Assembly (NCBI GenBank): GCA_018702715.1
Contig: JABIYQ010000294.1
Location: 1-14,578 of the forward strand
Direction: 5' to 3'
Length of the DNA stretch: 14,578 nt
From: Desulfobacula sp.
Lineage (GTDB): Bacteria > Desulfobacterota > Desulfobacteria > Desulfobacterales > Desulfobacteraceae
In this document: piece after piece, positions 6,076 to 13,321 of the stretch
Position numbering within the stretch: position 1 is the first letter of the stretch
Layout of the letters: the number at the start of each line of letters is the position of its first letter
The notes under the pieces: model-generated
Seen by the model: only the letters and a program-made list of their open reading frames with translations
Databases searched by the model: none
What the model was told of the DNA's origin: nothing
Made by a program: the position numbers and the translations under genes

Positions 6076-7440
6076 ATGCACAATGAAAAAATAAAACTTT
6101 TGACTACCAGTTTAAAAAGACTGCTGCGACGTGGGGCAACCAAGCAATTAATCAATATCATTAATAAAACCCATATGGCAGATCTTTCCATTGCCTTTGA
6201 AGTCCTGACGCCTGACAACAGGAAAAAACTGTTCAGGCTTATGGATGATCCGGAACAAATCGGTGTTCTTTTTTCCATGCTCGATGAGGGCCTTTTTCTG
6301 GAGTTTGTAAAAAATGTAGAATTTACTAAGCTTGTGGATATATTCGATCACATGCCCTCGGATGATGCAGCCTCCCTTTTAACCCTCTTGGATGAAGAGC
6401 TTTCAGATCAAATACTTTCAAAAATGCAGAAAGAAGAATCTGATAATATTGAACAATTAATGAGCTATGAGGAAGATACTGCCGGAAGCCTCATGGTAAC
6501 CGATTTTATTGCATTGGAAGAGGATGTGGTCGCAAAACAGGTTATTGAAGCATTACAGAACAAATACCTGGATGTTGAAATGCCCTTTTATATCTATGTT
6601 ATTGATGAATATGGAAAACTTGTCGGGGTCAGTTCCTTAAGACAGCTTGTGGTTGTTCATCCGGAAAAACCATTAAAGGAATTTATGGCACAGGATCTTG
6701 TCACTGTAAAACCCTATACTGACAGGGAAGAAGTGGCAAGGCTGGTGTCAAGATATGATTATTTAGCCATTCCTGTTGTGGATGATGACAACAGGATACT
6801 GGGAATTGTAACGGTTGATGATGTTATAGATATCCTCCATGAAGCTGCAACCGAAGATATGCTAAAAATGGCTGGAGTTGGCGAAGAATACATTGAAACC
6901 CAGACAGTATTAAGAGGCACCCGGATTCGTCTGCCCTGGTTGTTTGCAAGTTTCTTAGGGGGTGTGGCTGCTTTTTTTATTATAGGTGGATTTGAGGAAG
7001 ACCTTGCAAAATTTACAACCCTGGCAGCTTTTATTCCTGTTATAATGGGAATGGGGGGAAATATTGGTACCCAGAGTTCTACAATTGTTGTCCGGGGTAT
7101 TGCCACAGGAAGAATTAATATCCAGGATTTTTCCAAAGTTGTGTTAAAAGAATTGACTGTGGGGATTATTTTGGGTGTCATTTACGGTATTTTTATTGGT
7201 GTAATTGCAAAATTTACTTTTGGTGCAGAACCATTTTCTCTGGCATTGTCATTTGCTGTCGGGCTTGCCATCATGACGTCCATGACTATTGCAGCACTTG
7301 TGGGTTCCATGGTTCCCCTTATTCTTGAGAAGTTCAATATTGATCCTGCCGTTGCAACAGGACCCTTTGTTACAACTTCCATTGATATTGTGAGTGTGTA
7401 TTGTTATTTCATGATAGCAACCCAGCTTTTGGACCTTTAG
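6076..7440 (+). CDS. mgtE: Magnesium transporter MgtE
   Basis: An inner-membrane Mg2+ channel/transporter of 454 residues, the full family length. It has the MgtE N-terminal superhelical domain (about 20-130), two CBS domains (about 135-255) that sense cytoplasmic Mg2+, the connecting plug helix (about 258-285) and five membrane helices (about 286-454). Diagnostic stretches are PVIMGMGGNIGTQSSTIVVR (321-340) and DPAVATGPFVTTSID (423-437); the last Asp corresponds to the pore Mg2+ ligand of Thermus MgtE. AAGGAAG lies just before the ATG at 6076. The gap from surA is only 32 bp, too short for an Mg2+ riboswitch, so any Mg2+ control is probably through the CBS domains. It is packed in the same run of genes as surA and recO. 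Confidence 0.97.
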   Translation: MHNEKIKLLTTSLKRLLRRGATKQLINIINKTHMADLSIAFEVLTPDNRKKLFRLMDDPEQIGVLFSMLDEGLFLEFVKNVEFTKLVDIFDHMPSDDAASLLTLLDEELSDQILSKMQKEESDNIEQLMSYEEDTAGSLMVTDFIALEEDVVAKQVIEALQNKYLDVEMPFYIYVIDEYGKLVGVSSLRQLVVVHPEKPLKEFMAQDLVTVKPYTDREEVARLVSRYDYLAIPVVDDDNRILGIVTVDDVIDILHEAATEDMLKMAGVGEEYIETQTVLRGTRIRLPWLFASFLGGVAAFFIIGGFEEDLAKFTTLAAFIPVIMGMGGNIGTQSSTIVVRGIATGRINIQDFSKVVLKELTVGIILGVIYGIFIGVIAKFTFGAEPFSLALSFAVGLAIMTSMTIAALVGSMVPLILEKFNIDPAVATGPFVTTSIDIVSVYCYFMIATQLLDL

Positions 7441-7453
7441 GGCGGTTCTTTCT

Positions 7454-8233
7454 ATGCCGGGATTTGTTACCGATGCCATATTGCTCAGAAAAATTGAATA
7501 TGGTGACCATGATTTCATAATTAGTTTTCTATCGGAATCCAAAGGGAAAATATCTGTAATTGCCAAAAATGCGAAACAGAGCATTAAGCGGTTTTCCGGG
7601 GCTTTGGATCTTTTTTCTGTTAATCATATCCAATGCACATTCCCTAAAAAAAAGAAAGACGGCATGACCATATTGTCCCATGCAGATCTTGAAAATGGAT
7701 TTGCAAATATTCGGTATGATGTATTTAAAACAGCTTATGCAAGTTATTGGGTAGAAGTGATGCATTTCTGGCTTGAGGAAAACAAACAACAGTCTGCCCT
7801 TTATAATCTGCTGTTTTTTTCCCTTGATGCATTAAATAAAGAGAGTTTATCCAGAGAAGTAGTCAGTCTTTTTTTCCAGATCCGGTTTATGAGCCTGTCA
7901 GGGTTTTTCCCGAATATTGAAAATTGTGATCAGTGCAAAACTCCTGTTGATCATATAAAACAAAAAAAAGTCTGGTTTGACTTTGCCGAAGGCCGAATTA
8001 TTTGTAAAGATTGCATTAACAAAAGATCAAAATATGGCCTGATAGTTTCAAAAGGTACCTTAAAGCAGATCCACTGGATAAACACCAGTGATATCAGCAG
8101 GGCAGACAGAATAAAATTTTCAAATATTGCTATCAAAGAAGGAGAAATGCTGGTGGAAGCCTTTATTCCCTTTTATATTGGAAGACAGTTTAAAAGCCTT
8201 CAATTTCTTGATCGGATAAGATACGAAAAATGA
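7454..8233 (+). CDS. recO: DNA repair protein RecO
   Basis: The recombination mediator that, with RecR and sometimes RecF, loads RecA onto SSB-coated single-stranded DNA and anneals strands. At 259 residues it has the usual length and parts: an N-terminal OB-fold beginning TDAILLRKIEYGDHDFIISF, the KGKISVIAKNAKQSIKRFSG stretch (31-50), a helical middle, and a zinc finger with Cys158, Cys161, Cys184 and Cys187. AGGGCGG overlaps the mgtE stop and sits at normal distance from the ATG at 7454, 13 bp after mgtE. The last four bases (ATGA) are shared with the start of the GHMP kinase gene, suggesting coupled translation. Confidence 0.95.
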   Translation: MPGFVTDAILLRKIEYGDHDFIISFLSESKGKISVIAKNAKQSIKRFSGALDLFSVNHIQCTFPKKKKDGMTILSHADLENGFANIRYDVFKTAYASYWVEVMHFWLEENKQQSALYNLLFFSLDALNKESLSREVVSLFFQIRFMSLSGFFPNIENCDQCKTPVDHIKQKKVWFDFAEGRIICKDCINKRSKYGLIVSKGTLKQIHWINTSDISRADRIKFSNIAIKEGEMLVEAFIPFYIGRQFKSLQFLDRIRYEK

Positions 8234-9270
8234 ATTTTAAAAAAATACTTGAAAAAAATTATATCCAGACATCTGTTCCCTGCAGAATTGATCTCGGCGG
8301 CACCCTGGACATCAGTACATTTTATTTACCCTTACATCATCTGTCGCCGGCAAGCTTTAACATTGCCCTTGATTTAAGGACAAAGGTCAGTCTTTTGCCA
8401 TGGGAAAAGGGATATATCAAGGTATCTTCCAGAGGTTTTGAAAGTGCTGTTTTTAAGAATGACGCGGCACCGTTTAATCATCCCATGGGGCTGATCTTTG
8501 CCATTGCAAAATATTTTGATAGCCATGGTGTTTATATCAAAATTGAATCTTCATCGCCGCCCAGGAGTGCATTGGGAGGGTCTTCTTCTGCAGCAGTGGC
8601 ATTGATATCAGCATTTTATAAAGCAATTGATAAAAAGGTAAATCCTGAACAGATCGCCTGGCTTGCCCATTATATTGAGTCCAGTGTGGCAGGGGTTCCC
8701 TGCGGTATGCAGGATCAGCTTGCAGCAGCTTTTGGCGGAATAAATCAATGGATTTGGAAAATGGGTGACAGACATCCTGAATTTGAACGGGTACCCATTT
8801 TTGAAAATGAAGCTGACATTGAGGCCTTTAATTCAAATATTCTTATTGCTTATTGCGGGATTCCCCATGTATCAAAAGATATTAATGAACAATGGGTAAA
8901 ATCCTTTATCCAAGGAGAAACAAGATCTGTATTTGAAAAAATTGTAAATTTAACAAAAGAATTTTCAAATGCTGTAAAGCACAGAAATTTCAGGCAGGCA
9001 GCCAAGCTTATGAATCAGGAGACGAAATTAAGACTTGAAATGACCCCTGATGTGCTTGACAAGGCAGGGAAAAAAATGTTTGAAAAGGCTATAAGTTGTG
9101 ACTGCGGAGCCAGATTCACGGGTGCGGGTGGTGGCGGTTGTGTTTGGGCAGTCGGAGAAACAATAGATATTGAAAAATTAAAATTATTCTGGCATGAAAT
9201 ACTTGGATCTGTTGAGACTGCAAAAATTCTTGATACAAGAATTGAAAACAAAGGAATAATAATATTTTAA
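8230..9270 (+). CDS. GHMP-family sugar (or related small-molecule) kinase
   Basis: A cytoplasmic ATP-dependent kinase of 346 residues from the galactokinase/homoserine/mevalonate/phosphomevalonate superfamily. Motif 1 is the N-terminal RIDLGGTLDI (19-28); motif 2, the ATP phosphate loop, is PPRSALGGSSSAAVAL (110-125); GMQDQLAAAFGG (159-170) contains the likely catalytic Asp162; motif 3 is ARFTGAGGGGCVWAVG (294-309). The GMQDQ signature resembles heptose-phosphate and fucose kinases more than mevalonate kinase, so a sugar substrate is likely, but motif 1 lacks the GGxTD form common there and the substrate cannot be named. The gene overlaps recO by 4 bp and is followed by glyQ after 31 bp, so it is co-expressed with housekeeping genes rather than with a visible sugar or cell-envelope cluster. 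It appears intact. Confidence 0.88.
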   Translation: MNFKKILEKNYIQTSVPCRIDLGGTLDISTFYLPLHHLSPASFNIALDLRTKVSLLPWEKGYIKVSSRGFESAVFKNDAAPFNHPMGLIFAIAKYFDSHGVYIKIESSSPPRSALGGSSSAAVALISAFYKAIDKKVNPEQIAWLAHYIESSVAGVPCGMQDQLAAAFGGINQWIWKMGDRHPEFERVPIFENEADIEAFNSNILIAYCGIPHVSKDINEQWVKSFIQGETRSVFEKIVNLTKEFSNAVKHRNFRQAAKLMNQETKLRLEMTPDVLDKAGKKMFEKAISCDCGARFTGAGGGGCVWAVGETIDIEKLKLFWHEILGSVETAKILDTRIENKGIIIF

Positions 9271-9301
9271 CCATAAATTTTTATTGAAAAAGTGGAGCAA
9301 A

Positions 9302-10183
9302 ATGAATTTTCAAGATGTAATTTTAACTTTGAATAATTTCTGGGCTCAAAAAGGTTGTGTCCTTATACAATCCTATGACATGGAAGTGGGTGCCGGAACA
9401 TTTCATCCGGCTACATTGTTAAAGGCGCTTGGGCCGGAGCCATGGAAAGTGGCATATGTACAACCTTCAAGACGTCCTACAGACGGCCGCTATGGGGAGA
9501 ACCCGAACCGGCTTCAGCATTATTATCAGTATCAGGTGCTTTTAAAACCGTCTCCCCCGAATGTTCAGCAATTATACCTGGACTCTATGAAAGCTCTGGG
9601 TGTGGATCCACTTGAACATGATATCCGTTTTGTTGAAGATGACTGGGAATCTCCAACTCTTGGTGCTTCAGGGCTTGGATGGGAGGTCTGGCTGGATGGC
9701 ATGGAAGTTACTCAGTTTACCTATTTTCAGGTAACCGGGAGTGTAGAAGTAAAACCCGTGCCCGTAGAGTTGACATATGGCCTGGAAAGGATCTGCATGT
9801 ACCTTCAGGGTGTGGATAATGTATTTGACCTCAAATGGAACGATGAGGTGTCTTACCGGGATGTCTATCACATGCAGGAAGTAGAGCAGTCTACCTATAA
9901 TTTTGAAATTGCAGATGTTGATATGTTGTTTGACCTGTTTAAAAAATATGAGGCAGAAGCCCATCGTATCATAAAATATGGGCTTGTTATTCCTACCTAT
10001 GAATATTGTTTGAAATGCTCCCATACCTTTAATCTTTTGGACGCCCGCGGTGCCATCAGCGTGACGGAAAGAACAGGGTATATAAAACGGATCAGGAATA
10101 TTGCAAGGGCGGCTTCCAAAGCATATATTGAGCAACGAAAAGAAATGGGGCATCCGTTATTGAAACAGGGAGGTGTAAATTAA
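9302..10183 (+). CDS. glyQ: Glycyl-tRNA synthetase alpha subunit
   Basis: The catalytic subunit of the bacterial alpha2beta2 glycyl-tRNA synthetase, which activates glycine and charges tRNA-Gly. It has 293 residues, close to the family norm, and is highly conserved throughout: MEVGAGTFHP (28-37), AYVQPSRRPTDGRYGENPNR (51-70), GLGWEVWLDGMEVTQFTYFQ (124-143) and ELTYGLERI (156-164), the class II catalytic core. I chose ATG 9302, preceded by GTGGAG (9292-9297), over an in-frame TTG six codons upstream; the gap between SD and start is short (4 nt) but the protein then starts where family members do. glyS follows after one base, so the two subunits should be made in equal amounts. Confidence 0.97.
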   Translation: MNFQDVILTLNNFWAQKGCVLIQSYDMEVGAGTFHPATLLKALGPEPWKVAYVQPSRRPTDGRYGENPNRLQHYYQYQVLLKPSPPNVQQLYLDSMKALGVDPLEHDIRFVEDDWESPTLGASGLGWEVWLDGMEVTQFTYFQVTGSVEVKPVPVELTYGLERICMYLQGVDNVFDLKWNDEVSYRDVYHMQEVEQSTYNFEIADVDMLFDLFKKYEAEAHRIIKYGLVIPTYEYCLKCSHTFNLLDARGAISVTERTGYIKRIRNIARAASKAYIEQRKEMGHPLLKQGGVN

Positions 10184-10184
10184 A

Positions 10185-12260
10185 ATGAGTACACTTTTAA
10201 TTGAAATTGGTACTGAAGAAATCCCGGCCGGTTATCTTATACCTGCCTTGGATGCCTTTAAAAAAAATATTCTTTTGGCTTTGGACAATTTTAGAATTGA
10301 TCATGGTAATGCCCGGACATATGGTACACCTCGTCGTCTTGCATTGATGATAGAAGATGTTGCAGACAGGCAGAATGAAAAAACCACCACCCTTTCAGGC
10401 CCTCCTGAAAAAGTGGGATTTGATGAAAAAGGGAATCCAACCATTGCTGCAGAAAAATTTGCAGTTAAAGCAGGTATCCCCCTTGATAAAATCACAGTTC
10501 AAGAGACAAAAAAGGGTCGTTATCTAACAGCGATTGTCGACGAAAAATGTCAGTCTTGTGTCTCCATTCTTGAAAGTATTCTGGAAAAACAGATTTTATC
10601 CATTCCTTTTCCAAAAAGCATGAGATGGGGAGATCTGTCAATTAGTTTTGCCAGACCCATTATTTCATTAGTTGGACTTTTGGGAGAGGAAAAGCTTGAT
10701 TTTAAAATAGGCAATATTAAATCGGTTTCTTATGTTTTTGGGCATCCTTTTATGCATCCGGGCAAATATAATGTTAAATCGGCTGATGTCTATATTCATG
10801 TTCTTGAAGCGGCCGGTATTATCCCGGACATTAAAAAAAGAAAGGCTGTTCTGAAAAAAGCCATTGAAGCCTGTGCAAAAGAACATGATGCCCTGATTCT
10901 TGAAGATGATGAACTGGTAAATCTTGTGACAAATCTTGTGGAATTTCCATTTCCTGTTTTGGGCACCTTTGATGATGAATTTCTTGAGGTGCCGGATGAA
11001 GTTTTAATCACTGCCATGAGAGAACATCAAAAATATTTTGCCCTGGTAGATGAAAGCAACAATTTAAAACCTTTATTCATAGCTGTTAACAATACAAATC
11101 CAAAAGATATGCAGCTTGTGGCCAGAGGACATGAAAAAGTTTTACGCGCAAGACTTTCCGATGCAAAATTCTTCTATGAAGTGGATTGTAAATCTTCCCT
11201 GGATGAATTTACCGATAAGCTAAAAAATGTAACTTTCCAGGAAAAACTGGGCTCTGTCTATGATAAAACGATAAGAACCAAAGAATTTGTTGAATATCTT
11301 GCTAAAAAATCATCCTATGACAATAAAGGAATCTTGACACAGGATGTTGCAAGGGCAGCACAAATCTGCAAGGCAGACCTTGTCAGTCAGGTGGTAATTG
11401 AATTTACAAAACTTCAGGGCATTATCGGCAGGGTATATGCACAAAAAACTTCTGAAAAAGAAGCAGTAGCCCTCGCAATTGAGCAGCATTACAGGCCTGT
11501 TTATTCCGGTGGCCAATTGCCAGATAATCCCACTTCCTGTCTTTTGGCAATTGCAGACAAGCTGGATACCATTTGCGGCTGTTTTTCAGTTGATCTGATC
11601 CCGACAGGCGGGGCAGACCCCTATGCGCTTCGACGACAGGGGATCGGTATTATTCAGATTATGCTCCAGGAAAATATGAAAGTTTCTTTAACCGACATGA
11701 TTGAGAAAGGACTTGAGGCCTATATTGACGAGGAAGCTGACAGACAAAAAACAGCTATAAAAATAAAGGTGTTTTTTAAAAACAGAATGGTCAATATTCT
11801 CACGGACAGAGGATTTTCAAAAGAAGCGGTTAATTCAGCGCTCTGGGCATCCTTTGATAACGTTCCTGATGTTGTTTTAAGAGTTAAAGCTCTGGATTCT
11901 TTAAGAAAAGAAGCAGATTTTGAACCGCTTTCCATTACCTTTAAACGCCTTGAGAATATTCTTAAAAAAGCAGAGGATTTAAAAGGGGTGGCCGTGGATG
12001 AAATTCTTTTTAAAGATCAGTCTGAAAAAGAATTGTTCAGTGCTGCAAAAGGCGTGAGTCTCTTAGTTGATGATTTGATTAAAAAAGGTGATTATGATAC
12101 TGCACTCTTGCATATTGCTGGATTAAGGCCAATAGTTGACACTTTTTTTGTTGATGTAATGGTCATGTCTGAAGATACAAAATTAAGACAGAACAGGATA
12201 GCTTTGTTATCTTTTGTTTCTGCATTGTTTAAAAATATTGCAGATTTTTCTATGATTTAA
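10185..12260 (+). CDS. glyS: Glycyl-tRNA synthetase beta subunit
   Basis: The tRNA-binding partner of GlyQ. It has 691 residues, matching the usual size. It begins with LLIEIGTEEIPAGYL (4-18) and contains FPKSMRWGD (142-150), the strongly conserved RARLSDAKFFYEVD (321-334), the HD-like region with HYRPVYSGGQLPDNP (435-449) and AIADKLDT (455-462), and TGGADPYALRRQ (474-485). The C-terminal ~100 residues form the helical DALR-type anticodon-binding domain. A strong GGGAGGTG (10168-10175), lying inside the end of glyQ, serves the ATG at 10185. The gene follows glyQ with a 1-bp gap and looks complete, with no internal defect. Confidence 0.97.
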   Translation: MSTLLIEIGTEEIPAGYLIPALDAFKKNILLALDNFRIDHGNARTYGTPRRLALMIEDVADRQNEKTTTLSGPPEKVGFDEKGNPTIAAEKFAVKAGIPLDKITVQETKKGRYLTAIVDEKCQSCVSILESILEKQILSIPFPKSMRWGDLSISFARPIISLVGLLGEEKLDFKIGNIKSVSYVFGHPFMHPGKYNVKSADVYIHVLEAAGIIPDIKKRKAVLKKAIEACAKEHDALILEDDELVNLVTNLVEFPFPVLGTFDDEFLEVPDEVLITAMREHQKYFALVDESNNLKPLFIAVNNTNPKDMQLVARGHEKVLRARLSDAKFFYEVDCKSSLDEFTDKLKNVTFQEKLGSVYDKTIRTKEFVEYLAKKSSYDNKGILTQDVARAAQICKADLVSQVVIEFTKLQGIIGRVYAQKTSEKEAVALAIEQHYRPVYSGGQLPDNPTSCLLAIADKLDTICGCFSVDLIPTGGADPYALRRQGIGIIQIMLQENMKVSLTDMIEKGLEAYIDEEADRQKTAIKIKVFFKNRMVNILTDRGFSKEAVNSALWASFDNVPDVVLRVKALDSLRKEADFEPLSITFKRLENILKKAEDLKGVAVDEILFKDQSEKELFSAAKGVSLLVDDLIKKGDYDTALLHIAGLRPIVDTFFVDVMVMSEDTKLRQNRIALLSFVSALFKNIADFSMI

Positions 12261-12267
12261 AATTATA

Positions 12268-12299
12268 AGGACCACAAATGAAATAAACTTTGTGGTCCT
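12268..12299 (+). repeat. Perfect hairpin between glyS and the PC4-like gene
   Basis: AGGACCACAAA (12268-12278) pairs perfectly with TTTGTGGTCCT (12289-12299) across a 10-nt loop. No T-run follows on the plus strand, so it is not a standard intrinsic terminator of the operon; it may stabilise or process the mRNA or partly reduce read-through. The stem and loop also contain an AAGGA followed by ATG-AAA-TAA (12278-12286), a possible two-codon open frame. Confidence 0.7.
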
Positions 12300-12319
12300 A
12301 AAGGTTAGGAGAAAAAATT

Positions 12320-12577
12320 ATGGCAGGATATGATCCTGAAATGGATAAAAAAATAAAAGAATGGAAAAATGAGGAGACAGGACTTCTTATTTCAATCCAT
12401 CAGTATGGAGAAGGTGAGCCAAAAGTCCAAATGGGTCCCCGGATTCTGAAAAAAAAAGATGGATCTGACAGGGCACCTTCAAAAGCAGGCAGGCTTTCCA
12501 TTGAAGACATTATGTGGCTATATGATATTATTGATGAGGTAAAGGATGACTTATCCGACATGGTCGGACCTGGATAA
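12320..12577 (+). CDS. Small PC4-like (transcriptional coactivator p15 type) nucleic-acid-binding protein
   Basis: An 85-residue acidic/basic protein without signal peptide. Residues 21-75 fit the pattern of the PC4/YdbC single-stranded-DNA-binding fold: strands LLISIHQY and PKVQMGPRIL, a turn KKKDGSDRAPSKAGRLS carrying the basic residues, then the helix IEDIMWLYDIIDEVKDDL. In known members this fold dimerises and grips single-stranded DNA. Assignment rests on pattern resemblance I recognise, not on a search, and the role in the cell is unknown. AGGAG (12307-12311) lies eight bases before the ATG. Its end overlaps the start of the nucleoside phosphorylase gene by 32 bp, and ligA lies two genes on, which fits a nucleic-acid-related job. 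Confidence 0.6.
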   Translation: MAGYDPEMDKKIKEWKNEETGLLISIHQYGEGEPKVQMGPRILKKKDGSDRAPSKAGRLSIEDIMWLYDIIDEVKDDLSDMVGPG

Positions 12578-13319
12578 TGAATCCATAGTACCTCCCCATG
12601 GCGCACGCAAAGGCAGTGAGTTAGGATCTGTGGCAGTAATGGTCAGTTGCGAACCTGATCTTAAACTCATCAAATCAAAGATTACAAATCCAGGGATTTC
12701 TCCTTTTTTTACAAGCAGTCTTATGACCATACAAGGATCCAGTAAGGGCGCTTGTATTGCCGGACCCTTTATTGGTGCTCCCTATGCGACTATGCTTTTG
12801 GAGTCATTGATTGCAAAAGGGGCAGATAAAATCATTTTTCTTGGATGGTGCGGGTCTGTTACAGATAAATTAAACATAGGCGATATCATTCTTCCCTATA
12901 AATCCATCATAGATGAAGGGACCTCTGCAAATTACAAAATTTTGGATAAAAAAACTCCTGTTTCTAAACCTGATTTGGAATTAATGGATAAATTATCAAG
13001 TCACTTAAGGTCTAACAAAAATGATTTTAAAAAAGCGACCATCTGGACCACGGATGCCATTTACCGGGAGACAAAAAAAAAGGTTGCTTATTATAAAGAA
13101 CTTGGCGCTCATGCAGTTGAAATGGAATGTTCAGCTCTTTTTTCTGTTGCCCAATATCGAAAGGTAAGTATTGCAGGAGTTCTTGTAGTGTCTGACAGTG
13201 TGGCATCAAAAGATTGGGATCCCGGATTCAGGAATAAAAGATTTAAACAGGCAAGGAAGACTGCATGCGATTGTGTCATGACCTTTGCCCAAAAATTGTG
13301 TGAACCAAAAATTGTGTAA
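12546..13319 (+). CDS. Nucleoside phosphorylase, PNP/UDP family
   Basis: A 257-residue cytoplasmic enzyme of the purine nucleoside/uridine phosphorylase (or hydrolase) superfamily, which splits the base from ribose in nucleoside salvage. Visible are GAPYATMLLESLIAKGADKI (77-96) followed by the glycine-rich LGWCGSV (99-105), IGDIILP (111-117), EGTS (124-127), TTDAIYRET (168-176), the ribose-binding stretch AHAVEMECSALFSVAQY (189-205, with Glu192/Glu194) and VSDS (215-218), whose Asp is the usual base-contacting acid. Purine versus pyrimidine preference cannot be told. The ATG at 12546 is favoured by GAGGT (12536-12540) five bases before it; it lies in another frame of the PC4-like gene, giving a 32-bp overlap. 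ligA starts two bases after the stop. Confidence 0.88.
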   Translation: MTYPTWSDLDNESIVPPHGARKGSELGSVAVMVSCEPDLKLIKSKITNPGISPFFTSSLMTIQGSSKGACIAGPFIGAPYATMLLESLIAKGADKIIFLGWCGSVTDKLNIGDIILPYKSIIDEGTSANYKILDKKTPVSKPDLELMDKLSSHLRSNKNDFKKATIWTTDAIYRETKKKVAYYKELGAHAVEMECSALFSVAQYRKVSIAGVLVVSDSVASKDWDPGFRNKRFKQARKTACDCVMTFAQKLCEPKIV

Positions 13320-13321
13320 AA

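Noticed and set aside
6759..7181. 140-codon open frame on the minus strand inside mgtE
   Set aside because: It is antisense to the CBS and membrane part of MgtE, with no ribosome site or family resemblance.
9668..10153. 161-codon open frame on the minus strand inside glyQ
   Set aside because: Glycyl-tRNA synthetase on the plus strand explains every codon; the antisense product has no recognisable feature.
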